NCBI GenBank assembly: GCA_019113165.1
Contig: DXHV01000083.1
Location: 1-64,000, forward strand
Reading direction: 5' to 3'
Origin: Candidatus Desulfovibrio intestinipullorum
GTDB lineage: Bacteria > Desulfobacterota > Desulfovibrionia > Desulfovibrionales > Desulfovibrionaceae
Length of the DNA: 64,000 bases
The notes beneath the pieces were generated by a model. That model saw only the letters and a program-made list of their open reading frames with translations. It made no database searches and had not been told where the DNA came from. Position numbers and translations under genes: made by a program. Below, piece after piece: positions 9,670 to 22,161 of this stretch (positions are counted from its first letter, which is position 1; each line of letters begins with the position of its first letter).

Positions 9670-12600
9670 CTATTCGCCGTCGTTCTCCGCAGCCAGGGCT
9701 ATGCCGCAGTGGGGGCAGAACCTGGCGGTCGTGTCCGTGAGCGGCTGATGGCAGTCGGGGTTGGGGCAGGTGCGGGGCACAGGAGCAAGCTCGACCAGAA
9801 GCTCGCCCTCGCGCACGGGTACCATCTTCTTGTTTTCCTTGAAGTCGGCCGTCTTGAGCACGCGCTTGACGATGCCGTCGCAGGGGGCCAGCACCGCCTT
9901 TTCCTGCTTCATGATGGACACGTTGAAGATTTCCTCGCCCTTGCGCACCATGTCGCCCGGCGCCACGTACATGACCCACAGATCGCCGTTGCTCGGGCTC
10001 GGCACCTGGTAGACGTTGTTCGGATCGGCCATGGGCACGCCCTTGCCGGAAGAGGTGCTCGGTTCCACAAGCTGCACGCCCGTGTTCAGGAACTCGGAGT
10101 CCAGAATGTAGCGCACTTCGCTCACGCCGGCTTCGTTGGGCCGCGAGATGTGCAGCATCTGCAGGGTGTGCGGCTTGCCGCCGCTGTCCTGGAAGCTGAC
10201 CGTTGCGCCCTCTTCCAGGCCCTCGAACCAGATATTCAGGGGCAGGCAGTTGGGATCGCCGTACTTGGCCTGGAACTGTATGGTCTTGAGGGCGTCGCCG
10301 GGGAAGTTCAGGTACATGATGAACTCCTCGGAGAGCGGCGTTCTCTTGAGCAGGCGGGTGCATTCGCTGCGCTCGGCCTCGAGATCCACGTCGGAAAGGA
10401 GCTCCAGAGGCGAAACGTCCGTGCGGGCCTCGATGGCCTTGTGCCAGTCGGGACCAAAGGCGCTCTCGTAGACCCAGTCCGGCGGGAAGCCCAGGGGCAG
10501 GCGGCCGAACTTGCCAAGGAGCAGATCCCTGAAGGCGTCATTGCAGTCCTGGTAGATGCCAAGACGGGCATGGCGCATTTCCGGAGAGAGGTGCTCTTCG
10601 GGGGTGCGGTTCACTTCCTGCATGACTTCCAGCAGATACTTGACCTCTTCCTCGCCGCCGCGCTTGAAGGCTGCGGTCACGCCCAGGAAGGCCGTGTTCC
10701 AGGTGATCTGGCTGCCGGGGGTCACGTCGTGGTAGCGCACGATGCGGCGCGTCTGCTCAAGGAAGCGGAGCATGTAGGGCAGCAGGTGGATGTAGCCCTG
10801 CTTCATGGCGCCTTCCTGCGAGGAGGAGGTGGCGCCGCCGGGCATGCCGTGACGAACCACGTCGTAGTCCACGCCTCTGAAGTAGGGGGAGCAGTAGCGG
10901 TCGTAGTAGGGCATGATCTGCTTGCACACGAAGTTGGCGTCTCTGATGGCGTCCAGATCAAGATTGGTCTTGAGGCCAAGCTCGCCTTCCAGGTAGGCCA
11001 CCAGGGACTGCACGTCGCCCTGGCCGTAGCTGCGCACGGAGGATCCCAGGGCCGCGTCCACGATGTGGCAGCCGGCGGCTGCGGCAGCGCCGCAGGCGGG
11101 CACGAAGAGCCCGTCCGTCATGTGCCTGTGGTAATGCAGCACGAGTTCGGGCCAGCGCTTGCGCAGGGCCTGCACAAGTTCGGTCATGAAGCTCGGCGGA
11201 CAGACGCCGGCCATGTCCTTGAGGCCCAGGATGATGTGCCTTGAGGCCTCTTCCATGCCCGTGCCCATGACGGAGCCCATCATGCGCAGCAGATCCTCGG
11301 TGACACCCAGGTAGTGCTGCACGTCGAAGCCCTTGGCATAGGACAGGGAGATGGCCGGTTCAAAGACGCATTCCCTGCGGTTCATGACCACTTCGGCAAA
11401 GGGACGCATGTTGTCCGCATGGTTGAGGAAGTCGAAGCAGCGCACGATCTGGTAGTTGTCGCAGATCATCTCGCCCGTGACCTGGGTCAGGTTCCTGGGC
11501 TGGGGCTTGTAGCCCAGCACGTTGGTGGAGCGGATGAGCAGCTGCTTCAGGGTCTTGGGAGCAAAGTGGTTCCAGTCCTGGGCCTCGGAGAAGGGATAGG
11601 TCATGTTGGCCAGCATGGCCACATGGAAGTGGGCGCCGCCGCCGTTCTCGATGGAGAAGTAGCCGGCATTGTCCATGTAGGGTCCGATGAGCCGGTCTTC
11701 GGCCAGGCGCATGCGGTTGCCGGTATTGGACTGGGTGATGTCGCGAGGGGTGGTGTCCGTGAAGTGCACGTAGTCGCTGTCACGGATGAAATCGAGCAGC
11801 GCTTCCCTGTCCCCACGGGGATAGGGCGAGGGCTTGCGGCGCTTGGGGCCGTCAATGACGGGCAGAACCGGCTCGAAGGCGCCAAGGCGCGGCGTATCCC
11901 TGGAGCGGTAGGCGCCAAGGGAGAGATAGGGATTGTAGCCGCGGGCCGAGATTTCGGCCACAAGCCGTGCCAGGCGCTCGGCCTCAGGAGCCAGATCCTC
12001 GTAGTACATGAGCTCCGGATGGTTGGCCACGAAGTTGGTGGTCACTTCACCGGAGCGGAATTCCGGAGATTTGAGCACCTGCTTGAAGAAGGGGATGGTG
12101 GTGCTCACGCCACCGATGATGTATTCGCTCAGGGCGCGGTCCATGATGCCCAGGGTCTTTTCCCAGTCATGGGAGAAGGCAATGAGCAGGGCGCCGGCCG
12201 AGTCGTAGTTGGGCGGGAACTCGTAGCCTGCGGACAGGTTGGAGTCCAGGCGCACGCCGGGACCGCCAGGGGACACGTAGCGGGTGATGCGGCCCGCATT
12301 GGGCTCGAAGTTGTTCTGGGGGTTTTCCAGGTTGATGCGGGTCTGCATGGCCACGTAGCCGGGGCGCAGGGTCTTTTCGTTGTACCTGAGTTCTGCGCCG
12401 AAGGCCACGGCAATCTGCTCTTCCACCAGGTCGATGCCGTAACGGCATTCGGTGACGCCGTGCTCCACCTGCAGACGGGTATTGACCTCGATGAGATAGG
12501 GCGTGCCGTCCGGGGTGATGAGGAATTCCACGGTGGCCAGGGACTGATAGCCCACGGCGCTCACCAGCCTGCGCGAGTAGTCCTTGAGGCGTTCGCGCAG

Positions 12601-13389
12601 GTCTCTGGTCACGACCTTCCAGGGCGAGGGCGTGACTTCCATGAGCTTCTGATTGTTGCGCTGCACCGTGCAGTCGCGCTCGTCAAAGGCAAAGACATTG
12701 CCGTAGTGGTCGGCCAGCACCTGGATCTCGATGTGGTGCACGTCGGTGAGGAACTTTTCCACAAAGAGGTTGGGGTTGCCGAAGGAGGCCTGGGCCATGG
12801 TGGACGCCTTGAAGAAGGCGTCTTCCAGCTCGGCCTCGTTGTGCACGGCAAAGATGCCGCGACCGCCGCCACCGCCCTCGGCCTTGAGCATGATGGGCAG
12901 GCCCATCTCCTCGATGAGCTTGCGGGCCGTGGGAATGTCCACAGCGCCGTCGGATCCGGGCACGACAGGAATGCCCAGGCGCCTGGCCACGGCCCTGGCC
13001 TGGACCTTGTTGCCCAGAAGATTCATGGCTTCTTCGCTGGCACCGATGAAGACGATGCCGGCCTTGCGGCACAGGGCAGGGAAGCGGCTGTCCTCGGAGG
13101 CAAAGCCCCAGCCGGGATGGATGCCCACGACACCTTCCTGCACGGCACGCTGGACTATGGTCTCGATGTCAAGATAGGCTCGCGGATCCGGGCCAAGAAG
13201 AAGAAGTTCCTGGGCAGTGGCCGCAGACGGGGCAGTCTTGTCCACGTCTGTAGCAGTCATGGCGGCAATGGCATCAAAGTGTTCGCGAATGGAACGGCAG
13301 ATGCGTCGTGCCGGTATACCACGATTGGCCACAAGAATCTTTTTTCCCTTGAGATATTCCTGAACTTCCTTGAAGGTCTTGTTTGCCAT
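9670..13389 (-). CDS. pyc: Pyruvate carboxylase with a C-terminal zinc ribbon
   Basis: The product is 1239 aa and converts pyruvate and bicarbonate to oxaloacetate. The biotin carboxylase domain spans about 1-480 (ILVANRGIPARRICRSIRE, KAEGGGGGRGIF, EVNTRLQVEH). The carboxyltransferase domain begins near residue 545 with FTDTTPRDITQS and has the HYH metal-binding segment. The C-terminal biotinyl domain has SIMKQEK with Lys1161 as the expected biotin site. After that, about residues 1199-1239, comes a Cys4 zinc ribbon (C1208, C1213, C1225, C1228), which is not part of textbook pyruvate carboxylases. RBS AAGGAG precedes the ATG. birA lies 24 bp upstream in the same unit. Confidence 0.93.
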   Translation of the reverse strand: MANKTFKEVQEYLKGKKILVANRGIPARRICRSIREHFDAIAAMTATDVDKTAPSAATAQELLLLGPDPRAYLDIETIVQRAVQEGVVGIHPGWGFASEDSRFPALCRKAGIVFIGASEEAMNLLGNKVQARAVARRLGIPVVPGSDGAVDIPTARKLIEEMGLPIMLKAEGGGGGRGIFAVHNEAELEDAFFKASTMAQASFGNPNLFVEKFLTDVHHIEIQVLADHYGNVFAFDERDCTVQRNNQKLMEVTPSPWKVVTRDLRERLKDYSRRLVSAVGYQSLATVEFLITPDGTPYLIEVNTRLQVEHGVTECRYGIDLVEEQIAVAFGAELRYNEKTLRPGYVAMQTRINLENPQNNFEPNAGRITRYVSPGGPGVRLDSNLSAGYEFPPNYDSAGALLIAFSHDWEKTLGIMDRALSEYIIGGVSTTIPFFKQVLKSPEFRSGEVTTNFVANHPELMYYEDLAPEAERLARLVAEISARGYNPYLSLGAYRSRDTPRLGAFEPVLPVIDGPKRRKPSPYPRGDREALLDFIRDSDYVHFTDTTPRDITQSNTGNRMRLAEDRLIGPYMDNAGYFSIENGGGAHFHVAMLANMTYPFSEAQDWNHFAPKTLKQLLIRSTNVLGYKPQPRNLTQVTGEMICDNYQIVRCFDFLNHADNMRPFAEVVMNRRECVFEPAISLSYAKGFDVQHYLGVTEDLLRMMGSVMGTGMEEASRHIILGLKDMAGVCPPSFMTELVQALRKRWPELVLHYHRHMTDGLFVPACGAAAAAGCHIVDAALGSSVRSYGQGDVQSLVAYLEGELGLKTNLDLDAIRDANFVCKQIMPYYDRYCSPYFRGVDYDVVRHGMPGGATSSSQEGAMKQGYIHLLPYMLRFLEQTRRIVRYHDVTPGSQITWNTAFLGVTAAFKRGGEEEVKYLLEVMQEVNRTPEEHLSPEMRHARLGIYQDCNDAFRDLLLGKFGRLPLGFPPDWVYESAFGPDWHKAIEARTDVSPLELLSDVDLEAERSECTRLLKRTPLSEEFIMYLNFPGDALKTIQFQAKYGDPNCLPLNIWFEGLEEGATVSFQDSGGKPHTLQMLHISRPNEAGVSEVRYILDSEFLNTGVQLVEPSTSSGKGVPMADPNNVYQVPSPSNGDLWVMYVAPGDMVRKGEEIFNVSIMKQEKAVLAPCDGIVKRVLKTADFKENKKMVPVREGELLVELAPVPRTCPNPDCHQPLTDTTARFCPHCGIALAAENDGE

Positions 13390-13413
13390 CTGTTCTCCTT
13401 GCCGGATGCAGTC

Positions 13414-14151
13414 TCAGAAGGCTGGTCTGACACTGCCGCTTAAAAATAACTGTGTTCCTCCCTGCGTTGCCAGGATAAGTTCCCCCTTGGGGCCTAGTCC
13501 GCGCAGCTCTCCTGTAACGCTGCTGCCGTCCTCCGTGAGCACGACAGTGCGGCTGCGCCACAACAGCAGTGCATCGGCCACAGACCGCCACTCGTACAGC
13601 GCATTAGTCTGACTGTAGGAGGAAAAGAGACAATTGACAAGACTTTTCCATACTGTGGCACATTGCGGCTCCTCCAGGCCGCAGGCCCTGGCACAGGCGG
13701 CAAGATGCGCTGCCGGCAGGGCCGCCTCGCTGCGCAGCTCGTCCGCAGAGGGACTTGAGGCCACGTTGATGCCAATGCCTGCCACAAGCAGGCCCTCGCG
13801 CTCTTCCAGCAATACGCCGCCCGTCTTGCCCCAGGCCCCGTCCTGGCACAGCACCAGATCATTGGGCCACTTGATGCGGCAATCATATCCAAGGTTGCGC
13901 AGGCCCAGGGCAAGCCAGGCACTCACGGCCACGGCCGCCTCGGTGCCCACAAAGGGCGGCTGCATGGGCAGACGCAGGGCTGCGTAGATGTTGCCCGCAG
14001 GCGAGCTCCAGGCCCTGCGGTACTGGCCGCGCCCCTGTGTCTGCACATCGGCAAGCAGGCTGTCAAAATCCTGCATTGTCTCCCGATACTCCGGTTCGCG
14101 CACGGCGTCCAGCACGCTGGTCACCTGCGCCACATGAATGATCTGCGGCAT
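13414..14151 (-). CDS. birA: Biotin-[carboxylase] ligase
   Basis: The 245-aa product attaches biotin to the lysine of biotinyl domains, most obviously the adjacent pyruvate carboxylase. The BPL/LplA catalytic domain shows QTQGRGQYRRAWSSPAGN, IKWPNDLV with the biotin-binding lysine, KTGGVLLE and VAGIGINV. The C-terminal SH3-like domain ends in LRGLGPKGELIL. There is no N-terminal DNA-binding wing, so this is a class I, non-repressor ligase. The ATG at 14151 is preferred; the longer frame to 14325 is low-complexity. Confidence 0.92.
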   Translation of the reverse strand: MPQIIHVAQVTSVLDAVREPEYRETMQDFDSLLADVQTQGRGQYRRAWSSPAGNIYAALRLPMQPPFVGTEAAVAVSAWLALGLRNLGYDCRIKWPNDLVLCQDGAWGKTGGVLLEEREGLLVAGIGINVASSPSADELRSEAALPAAHLAACARACGLEEPQCATVWKSLVNCLFSSYSQTNALYEWRSVADALLLWRSRTVVLTEDGSSVTGELRGLGPKGELILATQGGTQLFLSGSVRPAF

Positions 14152-14659
14152 CGCTGCTTCCTGTTCTCCTGATTGCCTGATTGTCCTTTCTGCCTTTGGG
14201 GCGGTCTGTCCACTTTGTCCCTGCCTCATCCTTTCCTGTCTTGCAGGGACGCTTCCAGGGACTCTGCCCCCTTGGGATGCTTCATAAGGAAACGCTTCTC
14301 CCTGGACGACAAGGCACAAGACCACGATCGCCCGGCACGCTCCCCTGTGCCCAAGATCTTCTGTCCCTGAACATCTCTCCCGGGACTCTTTACTCCCGGT
14401 GACTCGTCTCTTTCCCGGGGAATCTCTTCAGAAGCTCCATGCCCATGGGCCAGAGGCACATTCTTTTTGTGCCGGGCCCCTTGTCTGCCCTGCCCTGCCC
14501 TGCCCTGGCCTGGTCCTGACTGGTTCTGCCTTGCCCTGCTGTCCGGCACGGTCCTTTCACAACCGGGCACGGCCCGGCAGGCCTGGGCACGATCTGGCAC
14601 GATCCGGGCTCTTCAGGCCTCTGCCCTCTGTCAGGGGAAACGCCTCGCAGACCGGGGCA
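14152..14659. other. Low-complexity intergenic region between ybeY and birA
   Basis: About 510 bp are pyrimidine-rich on the + strand. A (GCCCT)x4 tandem run lies at 14487-14506, with repeated GGCACGATC-like words after it. No coding pattern fits either strand. It must contain the birA-pyc promoter and the end of the ybeY transcript, neither of which I can pinpoint. Confidence 0.5.
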
Positions 14660-15127
14660 CTACGCCCCGCTGCGGCGCAGCAGCTCCCTGCCCGCCTCTT
14701 CCAGGACAGCCTGACAGGCCTCCATGCGCTCACCGTGATCCAGACCGCAGACATGGAGCAGGCCGTGGGCCAGCAGGCGCACAAGATGGTCCTCAGGCTC
14801 CTGACCGTAGAGGAGGCTCTCCCTGAGCAAAGTTTCCACGGCCAGGGCAAGTTCGGCCTCTTCTTCCACCTGTGTGCCCGGGAAGGAGAGGATGTTGGTG
14901 GGGCCCGGCACGCCCAGGGCGGCCCTGTTCACGGCGGCAATCTCGCCGTCCGTCATGAGGGCCAGGGTCACGGCACAGGGCACGCCCTCAAGCAATCCTT
15001 CTTCGCGCAGGGCACAAGCCCTGTTCCACAGGCAGTCCATGAGGACACGCAGGGTCCCCCTGTCCACGGGCAGGGCAGCCCAGAGCAGGGCTTCCTCGCA
15101 GACCAGATCAAGCCTGAACGTCGTCAT
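14660..15127 (-). CDS. ybeY: Endoribonuclease YbeY (16S rRNA maturation)
   Basis: The product is 155 aa, the usual size for this zinc-dependent RNase of rRNA processing and ribosome quality control. The diagnostic HGLLHVCGLDH motif supplies the three zinc-binding histidines (H121, H125, H131). The family segment GPTNILSFP is also present. Its start lies inside the end of the HD hydrolase gene (20-bp overlap), so the two are translationally coupled. Confidence 0.94.
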   Translation of the reverse strand: MTTFRLDLVCEEALLWAALPVDRGTLRVLMDCLWNRACALREEGLLEGVPCAVTLALMTDGEIAAVNRAALGVPGPTNILSFPGTQVEEEAELALAVETLLRESLLYGQEPEDHLVRLLAHGLLHVCGLDHGERMEACQAVLEEAGRELLRRSGA

Positions 15128-18059
15128 GGCTGCCCCTCCTCATGAAGCGTCCGAACAGGCCACGGCCAGACTTCTTTTGGGCTGTGCCCGTCTCCTTCGC
15201 TGTGCTGTCCGGCAGAAGATCGTGCAAATCCGTGCCCTTGTCCTGGGGCAGGGGGCCGCAGAAGTCTCCCTGCTGCTCCTGGGGCACGCTCTCCGGCACA
15301 TTGGGCCGCACGCCGTTTTGCAAAAGCACCAGATCAGCCGGGTCCGTGCGAGGATCCGTGTGAGGATCCGTGTAAGGATTCGTGCGGTGGGCAGCCTCTG
15401 GAGCGCTCTGCCCTTCCTGTCCTGTCCCTGCGGCTCCCTGCAGGTGCGCTGCCGCATGCTGTACGGCCGTATGCTGTCCAGCAGTGGGCGCTGCCTGAGA
15501 CGCAGAAGACGGTGCAGGCGACGATTCGCAGCCTGCAGGATCGGTTGCAGGATCGGCTGCAAGGTCGGCTGCGGGCCCGGCTATGGGCTCGCCCAGTTCA
15601 TGTATGGGCTCATGGAGGTCCGTCACCTCATCACCGGCTGTGTCGGCGGCGGTATGTCCGGCTGCCTCAGCAGCTGTGCCACCAGCGGCATCGGGCATCT
15701 CCTCCCGTTCGGCCTCGCCGTCCGCTGACCCGGCTGCTGGCCCGGCTGTCGCCAGGGCAGGCTCCGGCAGCGGCGGTATGGCCGAGGGGCCGGGAGCGAG
15801 CGGATGCATGGGATTGGGGGCAGGCACCCTGAGTCCCTGCTCGGAGTCGGCACGCCGCGATTCGGGGTACACGATGCGGTGGTGGAAGATGCCCGTGAGC
15901 ACGCGCTGGAAGCTTTCGGCCAGAAGATGGAGATCCCTGAAGGTGAGCTCGGACTCGTCGAGCTGGCCCTCGCTCAGTATGCCCTTGATGATCTTTTCGA
16001 TGTGGGCCTTGAGGCGGGTGGGCGTGGGATCGGTGAGGGTGCGGCTGGAGGCCTCGACCGAGTCGGCCAGCATGAGAATGGCTGCTTCCCTGGTCTGGGG
16101 CTTGGGACCGGGGTAGCTGTAGTCCGCCTCGTTGGGATTCTCGCCCAGGTTGACGGCCTTCTGGTAGAAGTAGCGCATGACCCTGGATCCGTGATGCTGG
16201 GCCACAATGTCGATGATTTCCTGGCCAAGGCCGTAGCGCTGGCAGATTTCCACGCCCTTCTTCACATGGCTTATGATGATGAGCGCGCTCATGGAGGGCG
16301 AGAGCTTGTCGTGCTTGTTGGGCGCCCCAAACTGGTTTTCCACAAAGTACTGCGGATACACGAGCTTGCCGCAGTCATGGTAGAGGGCTGCCACCTTGCA
16401 GAGCAGGCTGTTGGCGCCAATGGCCTTGGCGCCGGCCTCCACCATGTTGGCCACCACCAGGGAGTGGTGGTAGGTGCCGGGAATGGTCACCATGATCTCC
16501 TGCATGAGAGGCTGCTCGAGATTGATGTATTCCATGAGCCTGAAACGGGTGGAATAGCCGAACAGGGTCTCCAGCACAGGAGAGAGGGAGAAAAAGAGGA
16601 TGAGCATCATGACCGCGTTGATGCACACGGCAGTCATGAGCATGGGCAGTTCCATGATGGAGATGGGCTCCACCAGGACCACGCCGGCAATGAGCAGCAT
16701 TTCGCCAAGGATGATGGGGAAGATATTCCAGACCGCGTCCTGGCGGCTCACGGCCGTGCTCACAAGCCAGGTGGCCAGCATGGAGCTTAAGAAATGGAAG
16801 AGCGCGAAATAGAAGCTCAAGTCCAGGGCAATGGTGGTGAGCAGGGTCAGCAAAAGTCCCAGGGTCACGTAGCGCCTGGCCGAGAAGATGGTGGCCACAA
16901 AGCCCACGGCCCCTGCCACGGGAAAGGCTATGCTGAAGGCGTCGGCCAGGGAGCTTGAGGCGGCCAGACTGCCCAGGCCGTGCACGCCCCTGGCGCTGAC
17001 GGCAGTGAGCATGGCCACCACGGCCATGAGGGCCAGGTCCTTGGAGTGGATGACAGAGGCCGGCTTGCCGCTTGGCGAGAGGAAGAAGCCTATGGAGATG
17101 AAGAGGCAGATGAGGAAGGATCCTGCGGCCAGCTCCACATTGAGGGGCATGGCCGAGGTATGGTAGAGGGCCTGGATCTTGAGCTGCTGTTCTCTCGTGA
17201 TGAGATCCCCGCGGCGGGCTATGAGCTCGCCCTTCTGGATCTGGTAGTACACAGGCTCAATCTTGCCGGCCACGTCCGAGGCCCTGCGCTGGGTGGCCTC
17301 CTGATTGAGAGTCAGGGTGGGCGGCATGCTGGCAGCCAGGATGATGTTGATGGCACGCCTGGCATTGTGGCTCAGGGCCCGGTCATTGCGGGCCAGGGTG
17401 GAAATTTCCGTGAGAAAGGACTGCACGTCGGGCAGCACGGTCACGTCCGGGCGCAGCATCTCCGTGCCTGTGTCCAGATTGCGGATGATGACGCCGCTGC
17501 GCCCCACCCTGGCAGCCCTCAGCTCGCCTATCATGCCTTCGGCCAGACGCTCGCGCAAAAGGGGAAGAAGCTTCTTGAGCACAAAGCTCTGCGTGCTCAG
17601 AAGCCCGAACTGCGGCAGTATTTCCTGGGCCAGCTCCTGGCCTATGTCGTTGGCAAACTGGACGGACGGCGGCGGCACGCCTTCCTTGGGCGGGGCGCCG
17701 TTGAACTCGCGCATGAGACCTATGAGGCGCTGCTCGAAGAGGATGTAGGGCTCCATGCTGAAGTCGTAGACCGGCGGCTGCAGAAGCACCACCTGCTTGC
17801 GTCTGGCCTCGGTGGCATTGCTGTCCTCCACAAGCAGGAAGCGGTCTGCCACCACATCCGACTCCGCAACCTGACCCGTAACATAGACGCGCTTGGTGCT
17901 TTCGAAATTGAAGGCCAGAAAGAAGCAGATAAAGGCCAGGGAGAGCACATAGAAGAGCGCTCCTCTGGCACACTGCCTGTGCGCATTGATGGTCCGGGTA
18001 ATGGCCAGCGTACAGGGATTGGTCGATTTAGCGACCGTCTTGGGCCTGGTCGTAGGCAT
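15108..18059 (-). CDS. 7TM HD-family phosphohydrolase, PgpH-like (c-di-AMP phosphodiesterase type)
   Basis: The product is 983 aa. An N-terminal membrane anchor is followed by a large extracytoplasmic 7TMR-HDED-type region, then a block of about seven membrane helices (residues ~310-510). A cytoplasmic HD domain carries GTYHHSLVVANM and LYHDCGK (H561, D562). The family hydrolyses cyclic di-AMP in other bacteria; activity here is inferred. The last ~240 residues are a low-complexity Ala/Pro/Asp/Glu tail with four-residue TDPx repeats. The start overlaps the end of phoH by 32 bp. The order phoH-pgpH-ybeY is a common bacterial operon. Confidence 0.9.
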   Translation of the reverse strand: MPTTRPKTVAKSTNPCTLAITRTINAHRQCARGALFYVLSLAFICFFLAFNFESTKRVYVTGQVAESDVVADRFLLVEDSNATEARRKQVVLLQPPVYDFSMEPYILFEQRLIGLMREFNGAPPKEGVPPPSVQFANDIGQELAQEILPQFGLLSTQSFVLKKLLPLLRERLAEGMIGELRAARVGRSGVIIRNLDTGTEMLRPDVTVLPDVQSFLTEISTLARNDRALSHNARRAINIILAASMPPTLTLNQEATQRRASDVAGKIEPVYYQIQKGELIARRGDLITREQQLKIQALYHTSAMPLNVELAAGSFLICLFISIGFFLSPSGKPASVIHSKDLALMAVVAMLTAVSARGVHGLGSLAASSSLADAFSIAFPVAGAVGFVATIFSARRYVTLGLLLTLLTTIALDLSFYFALFHFLSSMLATWLVSTAVSRQDAVWNIFPIILGEMLLIAGVVLVEPISIMELPMLMTAVCINAVMMLILFFSLSPVLETLFGYSTRFRLMEYINLEQPLMQEIMVTIPGTYHHSLVVANMVEAGAKAIGANSLLCKVAALYHDCGKLVYPQYFVENQFGAPNKHDKLSPSMSALIIISHVKKGVEICQRYGLGQEIIDIVAQHHGSRVMRYFYQKAVNLGENPNEADYSYPGPKPQTREAAILMLADSVEASSRTLTDPTPTRLKAHIEKIIKGILSEGQLDESELTFRDLHLLAESFQRVLTGIFHHRIVYPESRRADSEQGLRVPAPNPMHPLAPGPSAIPPLPEPALATAGPAAGSADGEAEREEMPDAAGGTAAEAAGHTAADTAGDEVTDLHEPIHELGEPIAGPAADLAADPATDPAGCESSPAPSSASQAAPTAGQHTAVQHAAAHLQGAAGTGQEGQSAPEAAHRTNPYTDPHTDPRTDPADLVLLQNGVRPNVPESVPQEQQGDFCGPLPQDKGTDLHDLLPDSTAKETGTAQKKSGRGLFGRFMRRGSHDDVQA

Positions 18060-19017
18060 TCACTATCGCTCCCACTAGAGGGTGACGCACGACATCACTC
18101 TTGTGAAACGTGTGCACAGCTATTCCCTTCACGCCGGCCAGAACGCGCAGGGCCTGCACAAGGCCCGACCGCGTCTGCGTCATGCCGGGGAACATGGGCA
18201 GATCAATCTGGGTGACATCGCCCGTGACCACCATGCGGGAACCGAATCCCATGCGGGTCAGGAACATCTTCATCTGTTCCTGGGTGGTGTTCTGGGCCTC
18301 ATCCAGTATGATAAAGGCATCATTGAGGGTGCGGCCGCGCATGAAGGCCAGCGGTGCCACCTCTATGCTGCCGTTTTCCAGCATGGTGCTCACCCTGGTC
18401 TGGGGAAGCATGTCATTGAGGGCGTCGTACAGGGGACGCAGATAGGGATTGACCTTGTCGGCCAGATCGCCCGGCAGAAAGCCCAGGCGCTCGCCCGCCT
18501 CCACCGCAGGCCTGGTCAGGATGATGCGCTTGACCTGGTGCTGGGCAAAGAGGGAGAGGGCCATGGCCACGGCCAGATAGGTCTTGCCCGTGCCCGCGGG
18601 CCCCACGGCAAAGACCAGGGAATAGCGGCGCAAAACGTCCAGATAGGTCTTCTGGGCCAGGTTGCGGGCAGTGACGGTCCGCTGCGGGGTATGGATGAAG
18701 ACGGCCTCGCGGTAGACTTCGGACAAGGCCACACCGGGATCGTTCAGAACCATGTCGTAGGATCTGAGCACATCCTCCTGTGTCACCTGCACGCCGGAAC
18801 GGAAGAGATCGTAGAGCTGCAGAAAGACGCTGCACAGGCACTGCCGTTTCCTGGGGTCTGCCGTTTCGATCAGGACTTTCAGGCCCCGGCTGGCAATGCG
18901 CGCTCCGCTGGCCCGGGCCAGAAGGTCCAGATTGGCATTGTTGGGACCAAAAAGCTGCTGCGCGACAAGCGGGTCGTCGAACTCGACCAGTTCGGCCAAT
19001 GATGAATGTTCTACCAT
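18028..19017 (-). CDS. phoH: PhoH-family ATPase
   Basis: The product is 329 aa. The P-loop [11 protein letters not shown] lies near residue 140 and the Walker B region is [11 protein letters not shown]. The segment [14 protein letters not shown] is diagnostic of PhoH/PhoL proteins. An N-terminal KH-like part precedes the ATPase. PhoH-like proteins associate with YbeY in RNA metabolism, and here they share an operon with overlapping genes. It appears to be the first gene of the unit. Confidence 0.93.
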   Translation of the reverse strand: MVEHSSLAELVEFDDPLVAQQLFGPNNANLDLLARASGARIASRGLKVLIETADPRKRQCLCSVFLQLYDLFRSGVQVTQEDVLRSYDMVLNDPGVALSEVYREAVFIHTPQRTVTARNLAQKTYLDVLRRYSLVFAVGPAGTGKTYLAVAMALSLFAQHQVKRIILTRPAVEAGERLGFLPGDLADKVNPYLRPLYDALNDMLPQTRVSTMLENGSIEVAPLAFMRGRTLNDAFIILDEAQNTTQEQMKMFLTRMGFGSRMVVTGDVTQIDLPMFPGMTQTRSGLVQALRVLAGVKGIAVHTFHKSDVVRHPLVGAIVNAYDQAQDGR

Positions 19018-19495
19018 GCCAAGCTAGTACTTGAAAAGAAGCCCTTTGTCCATGCCCCGTTTTTTGTGACATTCGTGCTGCCTCCTGGATCAATGGACCC
19101 GCAGGAGCCCTCAAAGGGCGGCGTATGGCACAAGCAGCAGGCACACACAGCGCCACTCCCCTTCTCTGCCACGGCCCGATCCGGGCAGGTCTTCCAGATC
19201 GGCCAGGCCATGCTTCCTCCCCATTGCCCGTCTTTTTTTTGAAAAAGACTTTCCTTTTCTATTTTTACCCCCGGGCTCACATTGCTTTTCTCACATGCTG
19301 CGACTATGATGCTCCGTCCGGGAGTCCCCCCGGGCGTCAGCCCTGTCCGGGTTTTCCGGCCAGGCCCAGACTTTTCCGGGAGCGCGTCTCCCCTGCCATT
19401 ATTCAGGCCTGATCCCCCGATTTTCCGACCCCCAGATTTTTCAGACTCCCCGATTTTCCGATACACGTCAGCACCCATTCCTTGCCGAGGCATGC
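19018..19495. other. Divergent intergenic region phoH / lon
   Basis: About 480 bp hold the promoters of two divergent units. No coding pattern is present. Three tandem C-rich/T-rich repeats lie just upstream of lon (separate entry). I looked for a heat-shock sigma-32 promoter and did not find one with acceptable spacing. Confidence 0.5.
19415..19461 (+). repeat. Three tandem ~16-17 bp repeats upstream of lon
   Basis: CCCCGATTTTCCGA occurs at 19415-19428 and again at 19448-19461. A diverged middle unit (CCCCAGATTTTTCAGA) lies between. The array ends 34 bp before the lon start, so it could be a regulator binding array or part of the mRNA leader. Confidence 0.6.
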
Positions 19496-22105
<2,610 letters not shown>

Positions 22106-22161
22106 TCGGCCTGACCCGGCTGCCCCCAGGCCTGTTCCTGCCTAAAGGATATCCTCCTGCC

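Noticed and set aside
9709..13443. Long plus-strand frames opposite pyruvate carboxylase
   Set aside because: Antisense shadows of pyc; no start signals and no domain.
14461..14520. CCCTG/GCCCT short repeats as a possible CRISPR or regulatory array
   Set aside because: Units of 5 bp without spacers are simple-sequence repeats, not CRISPR.
19239..19275. Possible sigma-32 heat-shock promoter for lon (TTGAAA ... CCCCC)
   Set aside because: The spacing, about 23 bp, is too long and the -10-like half lacks the CCCCAT core.
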